Source: Candidatus Nitrosacidococcus sp. I8
GTDB lineage: Bacteria; Pseudomonadota; Gammaproteobacteria; Nitrosococcales; Nitrosococcaceae
Assembly (NCBI RefSeq): GCF_945836005.1
Contig: NZ_OX241534.1
Coordinates: 620,001 to 684,000 of the forward strand
Direction of reading: 5' to 3'
Length of the DNA stretch: 64,000 nt
The notes under the pieces are model-generated. The model saw nothing but the letters and a program-made list of their open reading frames with translations, was not told the origin of the DNA and did not search any database. Each line of letters starts with the position of its first letter. Within the stretch, counting starts at the first letter, position 1. Shown piece by piece: positions 46,051 to 55,161 of this stretch. The translations under genes were made by a program, and so were the position numbers.

Positions 46051-47159
46051 GTTCACCGCCGGATAGGCGGTTTAGAAAAATGGATAAATAATCTTAAGTG
46101 GGATGGGGTGGTTCACCGCCGGATAGGCGGTTTAGAAATTGTATCCTAGTTCTTCAATGAAATCAAAGAGGTTCACCGCCGGATAGGCGGTTTAGAAATT
46201 CGCTGTAGTAAAGACTGTAGCATGAAACAAGTTCACCGCCGGATAGGCGGTTTAGAAAAGGGCATACATTTAGCACTCTGTGACTGATAAGTTCACCGCC
46301 GGATAGGCGGTTTAGAAATCAAAGATACAAGAGCACAGTAGAAAAATCTAGTTCACCGCCGGATAGGCGGTTTAGAAATATTTCGCTAAGTGCTTGATAA
46401 CCCTAGAATTGTTCACCGCCGAATAGGCGGTTTAGAAAATACATAAAGGTCGTAGGGGTTTGAAATTTCACGTTCACCGCCGGATAGGCGGTTTAGAAAT
46501 ATAGCAAGTAGTATAGTGCTAACTTAACCCTGTTCACCGCCGGATAGGCGGTTTAGAAACCTCGTGAGGTGTAGGATCAGGGCATAACATAGTTCACCGC
46601 CGGATAGGCGGTTTAGAAATTCAAGCTGTACACAAGTAGAACCGATTACCCGTTCACCGCCGGATAGGCGGTTTAGAAATTCAAGCTGTACACAAGTAGA
46701 ACCGATTACCCGTTCACCGCCGGATAGGCGGTTTAGAAATCCTCATCTCGGTGTCAAATTCGTTCTGCAAAGTTCACCGCCGGATAGGCGGTTTAGAAAT
46801 TCAGAAACGTATCTGCTTGCTCGAGTTTCCCGTTCACCGCCGGATAGGCGGTTTAGAAATTATTAGGAGAATAAAAACGAATGACTAACACGTTCACCGC
46901 CGGATAGGCGGTTTAGAAAACGGATGCAGATAGAGTAATCGGCATCGCTGAGTTCACCGCCGGATAGGCGGTTTAGAAATAACACGCTGCACAGTAGAGC
47001 AACCATGATCGGTTCACCGCCGGATAGGCGGTTTAGAAAATTAACTTTGAAGCAGCAACGAGTTGTATCTGGTTCACCGCCGGATAGGCGGTTTAGAAAT
47101 AGTGAATACGAACAAGCGACTTGGACACCTAGTTCACCGCCGGATAGGCAGCTTAAATT
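46051..47159 (+). CRISPR. Type I-F CRISPR array, 19 repeats and 18 spacers
   Basis: Repeats are 28 bases, starting GTTCACCGCC and ending GGCGGTTTAGAAA, with a CCGCC/GGCGG stem and a five-base GGATA loop: the I-F type, with CCGCC/GGCGG replacing the commoner CTGCC/GGCAG stem. The repeat at 46411 has a G to A change in the loop. The last repeat (47132-47159) is degenerate: its 3' part is GGCAGCTTAAATT, closer to the common I-F consensus in the stem, which creates one mismatch. Spacers are 32 bases except one of 33 (46439-46471). Spacers at 46620-46651 and 46680-46711 are identical. No spacer source could be determined by eye. Confidence 0.98.
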
Positions 47160-47434
47160 TATCTATTTTTATATATTTCTTTACGGTGACCTATACGAAG
47201 GATTAAGATTTGTATCTCTTGATCTTGTATATTACAAATTATTCTGTGGTTGCCTACTCGATATTTCCAAAAATTTCCCAACTTTGATCCTTTAAGTATT
47301 TGACCGATACTACGGGGGTTATCTAGTAAAGTAAGTCTTTTCCGTAAAAAAGATATGATTCTTTTAACTGCGATTCGATCAAGATCGGCTAGTTCTCTTA
47401 TTGCTTTATCACTAATTTTAATTTTCCAAGTCAA
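47159..47434 (-). CDS. RelE/ParE-family toxin
   Basis: 91 residues, normal size. Sequence pattern of a RelE-type mRNA interferase: WKIKISDKAIRELADLDR, RIISFLRKRL, then GNFWKYRVGNHRIICNIQDQEIQILILRIGHRKEIY, where the basic residues and the late RIGHRKEIY block are typical. It overlaps the antitoxin gene by 17 bases. Its stop codon (47159-47161) touches the last CRISPR repeat, and it is convergent with the array. Confidence 0.9.
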   Translation of the reverse strand: MTWKIKISDKAIRELADLDRIAVKRIISFLRKRLTLLDNPRSIGQILKGSKLGNFWKYRVGNHRIICNIQDQEIQILILRIGHRKEIYKNR

Positions 47435-47642
47435 TGTTTTTTTCTAAATCCTCTAAACTCTGCCACTGACCATGTCCTGCTCGTATCTCTGCTAATCTTT
47501 GCTCTGCTAAGTGCAGATCCTCTAAGCTATCTAAATACTCTGTGATTGCTTCACGGATATAATAATCTTCAGTGTGCCCCGTTGTCTTAGCAAGCACTGC
47601 TAATCGGGTTTCAATATTCTTAGGTAATTCAATTTTAATCAT
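47418..47642 (-). CDS. Ribbon-helix-helix antitoxin
   Basis: 74 residues. The N-terminus (IKIELPKNIETRLAVLAKTTGHTEDYYIREAI) has the strand plus two helices of a ribbon-helix-helix DNA-binding domain; the C-terminal part (HLAEQRLAEIRAGHGQWQSLEDL) would bind and neutralise the RelE-type toxin. Antitoxin-first order with overlap is standard for RelBE-like modules. Autoregulation at its own promoter is expected from the family. Confidence 0.88.
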   Translation of the reverse strand: MIKIELPKNIETRLAVLAKTTGHTEDYYIREAITEYLDSLEDLHLAEQRLAEIRAGHGQWQSLEDLEKNIDLEN

Positions 47643-47734
47643 TATTTAATCTCTCGTAAGTATCTTGTTACTCTAATAAATTTCCCATTATAAAAAAACG
47701 TAAAGATAAATTACAGCTCAATCCTATTTACTGC

Positions 47735-47751
47735 CGAACAAAAAGTTCGGA
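47735..47751. promoter_or_regulatory. Inverted repeat between the antitoxin and the next gene
   Basis: CCGAAC-AAAAA-GTTCGG, 6-base arms and a 5-base spacer, sits about 90 bases from each of the two divergent gene starts. It could be an operator or a weak hairpin; the distance from the antitoxin start is large for an autoregulatory site. Confidence 0.35.
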
Positions 47752-47838
47752 GAATCTTATGAAAGATATTTAACCTAAATACTTGTATAATCACTGGTTA
47801 ATTACTTAATTAAAAAAATAAATATATAGAGCACTGTA

Positions 47839-48354
47839 ATGAAAAAACTGTTTTTTATACCTATCCTCTTCATTCATATTCAAGCAAAAGCATGGGTTGA
47901 TAATCTTGCTAATGATTCTTTGGAAGGTTATCCCATCTATTCTATAGGGGTAATCAGTGAAGATGGGGATGAGGAGCTTATTTTTGATTGTAGTAAAAAT
48001 GGGGTAGAGAGCACTTTATTGCTTAATGAAAAGATTACCGTAATTTATACAAGCTATCTTGCCTATGATGCTTATGCAGGGTTTTATGATGGAAAGAAGC
48101 CTGAATTATATCGAGATATTGTCTATAAAATTGATAATAATCGTGTAGAGCGATCAGGAAGTAATATAGTTCGCCACGATATAGGGTTATTAAAATTACG
48201 TGGGACTATGGATAGATATTCTCCTTGGGACATCCTCCGTCAAATGAAAGATAAGTCAGAAATCACCATGCAGGTAGAGGGACTAACTATGGACTTTGAT
48301 ATTAGTGGGGTCAGCGAATATTATCCTAAATTTAAAGAATACTGCAATTTCTAA
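47839..48354 (+). CDS. Exported protein of unknown function
   Basis: 171 residues with a signal peptide (MKKLFFIPILFIHIQAKAW). The mature part is mostly beta with repeated short strands (YPIYSIGVISEDGDEELIFDC) and two Cys residues, one near the end (EYCNF), that could form a disulfide. No family recognised. It lies alone between the toxin-antitoxin module and the ABC export operon. Confidence 0.6.
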   Translation: MKKLFFIPILFIHIQAKAWVDNLANDSLEGYPIYSIGVISEDGDEELIFDCSKNGVESTLLLNEKITVIYTSYLAYDAYAGFYDGKKPELYRDIVYKIDNNRVERSGSNIVRHDIGLLKLRGTMDRYSPWDILRQMKDKSEITMQVEGLTMDFDISGVSEYYPKFKEYCNF

Positions 48355-48376
48355 AATAGAAATGATATTAATTTGA

Positions 48377-49543
48377 TTAAGTAGATCGTAGAGAATCTAC
48401 GATATTCATCCGTGCTGCACGGACTGCAGGTAAAAATCCACCGATCAATCCCATAAATAAAGAGAAAATAATGGCTTGTCCCATAATTTTCTCTGTCAAA
48501 ATAAAGCTAAAGGCAAGTTCTGAGAAGGTTTGCCAATTCATGGTGGAAATGGTGAAGAATTGCATAAATGAAGCTATAAGTAAACCTATTGAACCACCAA
48601 TTAGGCTTAAAGCAAGGGATTCTAGAAGAAAAGCAGATAAAATACTGCTTCTTGGAAAACCAAGAGCACGAAGAGTGCCAATCTCTGTGGTACGGTTTGC
48701 CACAGATGCGTACATGGTAATCATAGCACCAATCATGGCACCGATAGAGAAAATAATACTTAAAGATACTCCTAAGACTTTCAGAAATCGTGACATCATT
48801 TCTGATTGTTCAGCATAAAAAGTAATTTCTCGCTTTGCTAGAATGGTCAACCGTTGGTCGCTTTCTAAAAGGGTTTTGGTTTGCTCAAAAGCACTAGGAT
48901 CGGCTAATTTAAAAATTATAGAAGAATAAGCATTACGGCGAAAGGCTTGCATCAGTTGATTGACATCTCCCCATACTTCAGAGCTAAATCCTGTTTTTCC
49001 TCCATCAAAAATACCCACAATGGTCCATTTATTCATACCGAGATGAATTTGATCCCCCACATGAGTACGGCTAAAACTCTCTGCTAGCTTATTGCCTACA
49101 ATGACTTCACTTGCTCCGGGGCGAAACATTCTTCCTTCAATAAGATGAACTTGGGGGCGCAGTGCTAATCCCGTACTAGAAATTCCCCGAACGGTCACAT
49201 TAGAGGGTTTGCTAGTCATTTTTTTAGGGAGCACAATCAGTACAATGAGCTCTTTTGAAATGAGCCTTTCTCCTTGAGAGTTATAAGCTATTTTAGGTAA
49301 GCTAGTAATGATTCCTGTTTGCTCTCGATCAATAGTACTTTGTACTTCGGTTTCTGCTGCATGGCGAAGTACAATCATGTTATCTGGACTACCGGTAGCG
49401 ACCAAGGTTTCTTTTAACCCAGCAGAGAGCATGAGTACAGTGGCAAAGACGAAAACCACTAAACTCATGCCAATAGCAGTGAGTAGGGCAGTGAGCTTGC
49501 GTGTCCAAAGATTACGAATAATGTAGATAAAAGGAATCTTCAT
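48377..49543 (-). CDS. ABC transporter permease (FtsX/MacB type), second permease
   Basis: 388 residues from the ATG at 49543 (MKIPFIYIIRNLWTRK); a longer frame upstream overlaps the previous gene and is not credible. One N-terminal helix, a large periplasmic domain (about 45-250) and three C-terminal helices with the FtsX pattern (TEIGTLRALGFPRSSILSAFLLESLALSLIGG). Last gene of a four-gene operon: adaptor, ATPase, permease, permease. Such systems export lipids, peptides or drugs through an outer membrane channel. Confidence 0.85.
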   Translation of the reverse strand: MKIPFIYIIRNLWTRKLTALLTAIGMSLVVFVFATVLMLSAGLKETLVATGSPDNMIVLRHAAETEVQSTIDREQTGIITSLPKIAYNSQGERLISKELIVLIVLPKKMTSKPSNVTVRGISSTGLALRPQVHLIEGRMFRPGASEVIVGNKLAESFSRTHVGDQIHLGMNKWTIVGIFDGGKTGFSSEVWGDVNQLMQAFRRNAYSSIIFKLADPSAFEQTKTLLESDQRLTILAKREITFYAEQSEMMSRFLKVLGVSLSIIFSIGAMIGAMITMYASVANRTTEIGTLRALGFPRSSILSAFLLESLALSLIGGSIGLLIASFMQFFTISTMNWQTFSELAFSFILTEKIMGQAIIFSLFMGLIGGFLPAVRAARMNIVDSLRST

Positions 49544-49557
49544 GAAAAATGAAGGCG

Positions 49558-50724
49558 CTAACCAATATCTCGAAAACCACTCAGGATAGGGGTAGTTGCT
49601 CCACGCCAAGCAGGGATTGCCGCTGCACTTAGTCCTACCATAATGGCAGCACCAATAGAAAGCCAAGCAGTTTGAGTAGTTACCCTAAAGACAGGAAAGA
49701 AAGTACCTATTTTAGTGACAAAAATATGGGCCGTGGGATAAAGAAGAATAAGCCCTAAAATACCTCCCGTGATAGCAATAATGAAGGATTCTCCGAAAAC
49801 CAATAGTGCAATAAAATTGCCAGAGAATCCGAGTGCTTTTAAGGTAGCATATTCCCGTTTTCGTTCTCTAGCACTCATTGCCATGGTATTTGCCATAATT
49901 GCCATAATGATAATAATCACTAGAAATGAAACAATTTTAATCACGGTAACGATGGCCTCTGTCATAGCAACAAAACTGAGCTGAAAGACTTTTTCCGTTT
50001 CAGTGAGAGTTTCTGCAGGGGAATTTTTAAATTGACTATCAATTTCCTGAGAAATTTTAGCTGCTTGGCTAGAATCCTCTAACCCAATAATATAGATTCC
50101 CACGTGATCCACGTTTTCATTGGTCGCTTTGCCTTCTTTAATCCGCTCATTTAAAAGCTGCCAATGAAACATAAATAGGGTTTCATCGACCCCTTTTGTC
50201 TCTCCTCGATAAATTCCCCGAAGGATAAAATTCCAGTTTCCGGGGTAAATCACACCTCGAATTGGAATCGTATCCCCGATTTTCCAACCATACTTATTGG
50301 CTAATCGTTCACCTGCTACTACTCCTTGTCGATCAAGAAAGAAGGCTTTTTTCTGATCGACAGGAAGTACATATTCAGGATAAAGATCAAGATAACTTCT
50401 AGGTTCAATGGCAAATTGGGGGAAAAAATTTTTTTCACTGATATAAATACCGCCAAACCAAACGGAATAACTAATCGTCGACACTCCTTTGGTTTGTTGA
50501 ATTTTATTTTTATAACTTAGGGGCAGGGGGAAAAGTAGAGAAATAGCATTGCGGGTGATTAAGCGAGCAGCTGAAGCAGATTCTGCCTTACCATACCAGG
50601 CATCTACTACGGTGCGTAGTAAACCAAAAGCACTAATGGCGATCACAATCCCAATCACGGTAAGTAAGGTGCGAAGTTTTTGCCGAAAGGCATTACGGGT
50701 AATGAGTAGTAGTAAATAGGACAT
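49558..50724 (-). CDS. ABC transporter permease (FtsX/MacB type), first permease
   Basis: 388 residues from the ATG at 50724; a TTG two codons upstream is an alternative. Architecture is like its neighbour: a helix at about 18-38, a periplasmic domain, and three C-terminal helices (IKIVSFLVIIIIMAIMANTM, KREYATLKALGFSGNFIALLVFGES, and the last at about 350-375). Fourteen bases separate it from the second permease. Two different permeases imply a heterodimeric channel. Confidence 0.85.
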   Translation of the reverse strand: MSYLLLLITRNAFRQKLRTLLTVIGIVIAISAFGLLRTVVDAWYGKAESASAARLITRNAISLLFPLPLSYKNKIQQTKGVSTISYSVWFGGIYISEKNFFPQFAIEPRSYLDLYPEYVLPVDQKKAFFLDRQGVVAGERLANKYGWKIGDTIPIRGVIYPGNWNFILRGIYRGETKGVDETLFMFHWQLLNERIKEGKATNENVDHVGIYIIGLEDSSQAAKISQEIDSQFKNSPAETLTETEKVFQLSFVAMTEAIVTVIKIVSFLVIIIIMAIMANTMAMSARERKREYATLKALGFSGNFIALLVFGESFIIAITGGILGLILLYPTAHIFVTKIGTFFPVFRVTTQTAWLSIGAAIMVGLSAAAIPAWRGATTPILSGFRDIG

Positions 50725-50746
50725 GAGCAAGTAGCCTAAGAAATCA

Positions 50747-51412
50747 TTATTGATTCAGCACTCCTTTATCTAGATGTTTTACCAAGTGAGCACAATCTGC
50801 AGCCGCTTGATCGTGGGTAACCATAATAATAGTTTTTCCTAAATCCCGATTAAGCTGTTGTAATAATTTAAGAATGTCTTTTGCCGATTCCCTATCTAAA
50901 TCTCCAGTAGGCTCATCGGCAACAATGAGGGTAGGGTCAGTCACTAAAGCACGGGCAATAGCTACTCGTTGTTGTTGCCCACCTGAAAGTTGAGAAGGAT
51001 AGTGATCCATTCGATCTTTAAGTCCAACAATGGTAAGTACTAGGGAAGCGTGCTCCTTTCTTTCTTTACGAGTTAAATCAGTGAGGGATAAAGGTAACTC
51101 CACATTTTCAAGTGCGGTAAGTACCGGCATTAAATTATAAAACTGAAAAATAAACCCTACATGTTCAGCTCGCCATCGTGCCAAATCTTTTTCCGCTAAG
51201 GTAGCAATATCTACCCCATCTACATATAATTGTCCGCTGCTTGGGGTATCAATCCCCGCTATTAAATTCAGTAGAGTACTCTTTCCAGAGCCAGATGGCC
51301 CCATCAAAGCAATAAATTCTCCATCAGTAATAGTTAAATTAATGTCTTCAAGGACAGGTACGGTTTGATTACCCCGTTGGTAGAATTTACTGATTCCTTT
51401 TATTTCTACCAT
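50747..51412 (-). CDS. ABC transporter ATP-binding protein (LolD/MacB type)
   Basis: 221 residues. Walker [10 protein letters not shown], signature [15 protein letters not shown], Walker [13 protein letters not shown], switch His MVTHD. The length and the motif [22 protein letters not shown] place it in the LolD/MacB/FtsE group, which drives mechanotransmission-type exporters. It lies between the adaptor and the permeases (11 and 22 base gaps). Confidence 0.93.
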   Translation of the reverse strand: MVEIKGISKFYQRGNQTVPVLEDINLTITDGEFIALMGPSGSGKSTLLNLIAGIDTPSSGQLYVDGVDIATLAEKDLARWRAEHVGFIFQFYNLMPVLTALENVELPLSLTDLTRKERKEHASLVLTIVGLKDRMDHYPSQLSGGQQQRVAIARALVTDPTLIVADEPTGDLDRESAKDILKLLQQLNRDLGKTIIMVTHDQAAADCAHLVKHLDKGVLNQ

Positions 51413-51423
51413 ACCAATAGATA

Positions 51424-52632
51424 CTAATCCGTAATAGGAAGAATACGAGCGTTGTCTTTAAGGGTTTCCGGTGGGTTAATCACAACTTCATCATCTAGGT
51501 TAAGCCCTTGTTTAAGCACTACCGAATCTCCCCAAGCTTCTCCTAGTATTAGGGTGGTTAAATGAGCAATATTATCTTGAATCTGAAAGGCATAATTTTG
51601 ATTGTTTTTAGTCACAATGGCTGTTTTAGGAATGACAGTACGAGGTGTTAAATCTTCAGGTGAAAGAGCTTGAGATAAGAAAGAAACCCTAGCACTCATA
51701 TCAGGTAAAATCCGCTTATCTTGATCAATAAAGCTAATTTTTACTAGTACCGTAGCCTTAGATCGATCTACGGTAGGAACAATCATGTGGACACGACCAC
51801 GAATACGCTTATCTGGGAAGGCATCAAATTGGATTTGGCAAGGTTGGTGGATTTCTACCTGCATCAGGTTTGCCTCTGATACATCTGCTTCTATTTGTAA
51901 GGTACTCATGTCTGCCATAGAAACCACTGCTCCTTTGGATTGAGTAGCTGGGGAGAGAGGAACAATCACATCACCTACATCGGCATGTTTTTCTAAAATC
52001 ACCCCATCAAAGGGAGCACGGATCAAAGTATACTCTACAGCAACTTTAGCAGCCTGATAGGCTGCTTTAGTAGCAGTAATAGTTGCTTCTGCACTTTGTA
52101 TAGCTGCCTTTGCAGTATTATAACGAGCTTCGGCTGCATCATAGGCAGACTGGGTTGCCAACTTTCTTTTTGCTAACCCTACCAATCTGGTCAGCTCGAT
52201 TTGAGCATTTTCTAATTCTGCTTGAGCTTCCAATAGACCTGCTTTAGCTACAGCAATATTAGCTTTGGCTTGAGCTTGTGCTGCTAGTACATCTTGATTT
52301 TCCAGTTGAGCAATAATATCCCCTTTTTTTATATGATCGCCTTCCTCAACATTTAATACTTCTAATTGCCCAGTACCTTTAGAGGCAATATCTGCTTTGG
52401 TTTGAGGCACTACATAACCGGTAGCATTGAATAAAGTGTAATTTTGAGCAGGATAAACTTGAGAAATGGTACTTATTTTTACTTTAATTCCTTTATGGAA
52501 AAATTGAATGTAGAAAAATGAGGAAATGCTAACGAATAAAAAAGAAAAAATAACTAACCATTTATATTTTATTTTAGATTTATTATCTTTATCCCTATGG
52601 CGAGCAATTTTTAGCTTTTCTAATTCCTCCAT
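51424..52632 (-). CDS. Periplasmic adaptor (HlyD/MacA-type membrane fusion protein)
   Basis: 402 residues. One membrane anchor at about 26-46, then a lipoyl-type half motif (GTGQLEVLNVEEGDHIKKGDIIAQLEN), a long Ala-rich alpha hairpin (about 115-205), the second lipoyl half (IRAPFDGVILEKHADVGDVI) and beta-barrel domains. First gene of the export operon. It would bridge the inner-membrane ABC pump to a TolC-type channel; no channel gene is in this operon. Confidence 0.9.
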   Translation of the reverse strand: MEELEKLKIARHRDKDNKSKIKYKWLVIFSFLFVSISSFFYIQFFHKGIKVKISTISQVYPAQNYTLFNATGYVVPQTKADIASKGTGQLEVLNVEEGDHIKKGDIIAQLENQDVLAAQAQAKANIAVAKAGLLEAQAELENAQIELTRLVGLAKRKLATQSAYDAAEARYNTAKAAIQSAEATITATKAAYQAAKVAVEYTLIRAPFDGVILEKHADVGDVIVPLSPATQSKGAVVSMADMSTLQIEADVSEANLMQVEIHQPCQIQFDAFPDKRIRGRVHMIVPTVDRSKATVLVKISFIDQDKRILPDMSARVSFLSQALSPEDLTPRTVIPKTAIVTKNNQNYAFQIQDNIAHLTTLILGEAWGDSVVLKQGLNLDDEVVINPPETLKDNARILPITD

Positions 52633-52655
52633 GAAATTGTCAATTTAAAGTATTT

Positions 52656-53315
52656 TTACTTAGCTTGTTTTTTTACTCTCTGCCATTTTGCTCTAGCAAT
52701 TTCTATCACCATAGGCAGGATAGAGAGGAAAATAATCCCTAAAATAACCTTTTCAAAATTATTTTTTACAAAGGTGTTATTTCCAAACCAATAGCCAGCA
52801 AAGATAAGTAATAGAACCCATAGACTACCGCCAATAACGTTGTAGGAAAGAAATTTTCTATAGTGCATGTAGCCAATACCAGCAACAAATGGAGCAAAGG
52901 TTCTTACAATAGGAACAAAGCGGGCTAGAATAATTGTTTTTGCTCCATATTGTTCAAAAAAATTATGAGTTTTATTTAAATGCTTAGGATTAACTAGCGG
53001 TTTTCCCCTAAAATGCCAATCTAATACCTTATGTCCAAATAATTTGCCGATAGTATAATTAACCGTATCTCCTAAAATAGCAGCAGTGATTAGTAAAACA
53101 AATGCTATCCATATATTTAATCCATCTTCATGGGCTGTAAAAACACCTACGGTAAATAGTAAAGAATCCCCAGGAAGAAGTGGCATAACCACTAGACCAG
53201 TTTCAATAAAAATGATTAAAAATAAAATGGCATATACCCATATTCCATACTGGGCAAGCATGGCACCTAAGTGAGTATCGAAATGGAGAAAGAAACTTAA
53301 GGAATGGCTTAACAT
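52656..53315 (-). CDS. DedA-family membrane protein
   Basis: 219 residues, about five helices. The DedA signature FIETGLVVMPLLPGDSLLF and the FxRFxPxxRTxAPFxAGxxxM block (LARFVPIVRTFAPFVAGIGYMHYRKF) are complete. Bacterial DedA proteins flip lipid carriers or phospholipids and protect against pH and membrane stress. Located 23 bases upstream of the adaptor gene and possibly part of the same transcript. Confidence 0.92.
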   Translation of the reverse strand: MLSHSLSFFLHFDTHLGAMLAQYGIWVYAILFLIIFIETGLVVMPLLPGDSLLFTVGVFTAHEDGLNIWIAFVLLITAAILGDTVNYTIGKLFGHKVLDWHFRGKPLVNPKHLNKTHNFFEQYGAKTIILARFVPIVRTFAPFVAGIGYMHYRKFLSYNVIGGSLWVLLLIFAGYWFGNNTFVKNNFEKVILGIIFLSILPMVIEIARAKWQRVKKQAK

Positions 53316-53406
53316 AAATGAAATTAGAGATTGTTTTTAAAGTTATGATGATGAATTCTAATTTATTTTTATGCTTAAATTAAGGAAGTAGAGAAAAAAT
53401 ATATTT

Positions 53407-54165
53407 ATGCTATTTCATTACCAATCTCAAGGGGAAGGTGTTCCTTTAGTTATCTTACATGGTCTATTTGGTTCTATGAGTAACTGGCGTAGTATAGCAT
53501 CTAAATTTTCAAATGATTTCAAGGTGATTACCCTTGATTTACCTAACCATGGTTATTCCCCTGCACAGGATTTTTTTAACTATCGGACTTTAGCACAAGA
53601 TATTGCTTATTTTCTAATTGAAAATAATTTTAGTCCAGCCATTTTACTTGGCCATTCTTTTGGTGGAAAAATTGCGATGCAATGTGCCTTAGATTTTCCC
53701 GATCAGGTAAGCAGTTTAATTGTAGTAGATATTGCTCCTAGGGCTTATAATTCCTCTCATAATTTTATTTTTGATGCCTTAGCTTCATTAGACCTTTCAC
53801 ACTACAGTAGCCGATCTGAGATTGATAAAGTGCTTTCTTTAAAAATTATGGATGTGAAAGTACGGCAGTTTTTATTAATGAATTTAGAGAAAACCAAAGA
53901 ATCTTATTTTTGGCGTATTAATTTGTTTAATTTAAGAAATAATTATCAAGAAATTTGCGCACCTATTATAGGAAACCATCCGTATAAAGGTAAAAGTTTG
54001 TTTATAAAAGGGGAAGATTCTAGCTATATTGCCTCAGGTGATGAGCAAGAAATTTATTGCTGGTTTCCTTATGGCGCTATCTACTCTATCCCGAATGCAG
54101 GCCATTGGGTGCATGTTGATTCCCCTAAGTTATTTTTAGAGACTATACTAGCATTTCTAAAATAA
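53407..54165 (+). CDS. Alpha/beta-fold hydrolase (YbfF-like esterase)
   Basis: 252 residues. The order is typical: LHGLFGSMSNWRSIA oxyanion region, DLPNHGYSP, nucleophile motif LGHSFGGKIAMQ with Ser about 95, and a C-terminal NAGHWVHVDSP with the catalytic His. The match to the E. coli YbfF acyl-CoA esterase group is good in these blocks. Substrate unproven. It precedes gnnA by 16 bases and may be in the same transcript. Confidence 0.85.
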   Translation: MLFHYQSQGEGVPLVILHGLFGSMSNWRSIASKFSNDFKVITLDLPNHGYSPAQDFFNYRTLAQDIAYFLIENNFSPAILLGHSFGGKIAMQCALDFPDQVSSLIVVDIAPRAYNSSHNFIFDALASLDLSHYSSRSEIDKVLSLKIMDVKVRQFLLMNLEKTKESYFWRINLFNLRNNYQEICAPIIGNHPYKGKSLFIKGEDSSYIASGDEQEIYCWFPYGAIYSIPNAGHWVHVDSPKLFLETILAFLK

Positions 54166-54181
54166 TATCTTGTTTATCAAA

Positions 54182-55129
54182 ATGACTTTTAAGCAGGAAA
54201 AAATAAGAACAGCAGTCATTGGCGTAGGCTATTTAGGGAAATTTCACGCCCAAAAATATGCCCACTTACCTCATTCAGATTTTATTGCTGTTGTAGATAT
54301 CGATCATGATTCAGCTCATCGTACTGCTCAGGAATATGGTGTGCTAGTTTTTACTGATTATCATGATTTATTTGGAAAAGTAGATGCAGTTAGTATTGTA
54401 GTTCCCACCGAGTATCACTATCAAGTAACTAAAGACTGTCTAGAAGCAGGTATCCATGTCCTATTAGAGAAACCTATTACCCCTACCCTTGAACAAGCCG
54501 ATGATCTCATTCGGATCGCAAAAGAAAATAAATTAATTTTTCAAATAGGGCACTTAGAGCGGTTTAACGCAACTACTCTTGCCCTTAAGGAATTTATTGA
54601 CGATCCAAAGTTTATTGAGTCCCACAGACTTGCTCATTTTAATCCTAGAGGAACAGATGTTAGTGTCATATTGGATTTAATGATTCATGATATTGATATT
54701 ATTTTAAGCATAGTCAATGCACCTGTTAAAGAAATTCGCGCTAATGGAGAATCAGTGCTTACTCGAGATACAGATATTGCTAATGCTCGGATTTTATTTG
54801 AAAATGATTGTGTTGCTAATGTAACTGCTAGTCGAATCAGTATGAAAATACAGCGTAAAATGAGAATTTTTCAAAAAGATGCTTATATTTCCGTAGACTT
54901 TCTTAAAAAGAAATTAAGTATCTTCCGTAAAGGTACAAGAGAGGCTTTTCCAGGGATACCAGAAATTACTAGTAAGGTGCATTATTTTGATCGCAGTGAT
55001 GCCATTATGTCTGAAATTGATTCTTTTTTACAGATCATCATCACACATGGTAAACCAGTAGTCAGTGGAAAAGAGGGTAGAGAAGCACTTGCGGTTGCGC
55101 TTCAAATTAGTCAGCTACTTAAAAATTAA
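54182..55129 (+). CDS. gnnA: UDP-GlcNAc 3-dehydrogenase (GnnA-like, Gfo/Idh/MocA family)
   Basis: 315 residues from the ATG at 54182; a TTG at 54170 is an alternative. Nucleotide-binding loop GVGYLGKFHAQKY, then the EKP motif LLEKPITPTLEQADDL and the HIDHDIDI-like block MIHDIDIILS, typical of the family. The specific call rests on context: in Acidithiobacillus ferrooxidans gnnA and gnnB lie between lpxA and lpxB, and oxidise then transaminate C3 of UDP-GlcNAc. Here gnnA-gnnB-lpxB-lpxA is the same set. Cytoplasmic. Confidence 0.8.
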   Translation: MTFKQEKIRTAVIGVGYLGKFHAQKYAHLPHSDFIAVVDIDHDSAHRTAQEYGVLVFTDYHDLFGKVDAVSIVVPTEYHYQVTKDCLEAGIHVLLEKPITPTLEQADDLIRIAKENKLIFQIGHLERFNATTLALKEFIDDPKFIESHRLAHFNPRGTDVSVILDLMIHDIDIILSIVNAPVKEIRANGESVLTRDTDIANARILFENDCVANVTASRISMKIQRKMRIFQKDAYISVDFLKKKLSIFRKGTREAFPGIPEITSKVHYFDRSDAIMSEIDSFLQIIITHGKPVVSGKEGREALAVALQISQLLKN

Positions 55130-55161
55130 AAATAAATAAAATTAATTTAGAAAAATATTCT

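Noticed and set aside
47005-47295. Open frame running out of the CRISPR array into the toxin region
   Set aside because: It is made of repeat translations and is antisense to the RelE gene; no ribosome binding site.
49544-49666. 41-residue N-terminal extension of the second permease
   Set aside because: It overlaps the end of the first permease gene in another frame and lacks family similarity; the ATG at 49543 gives a normal start.
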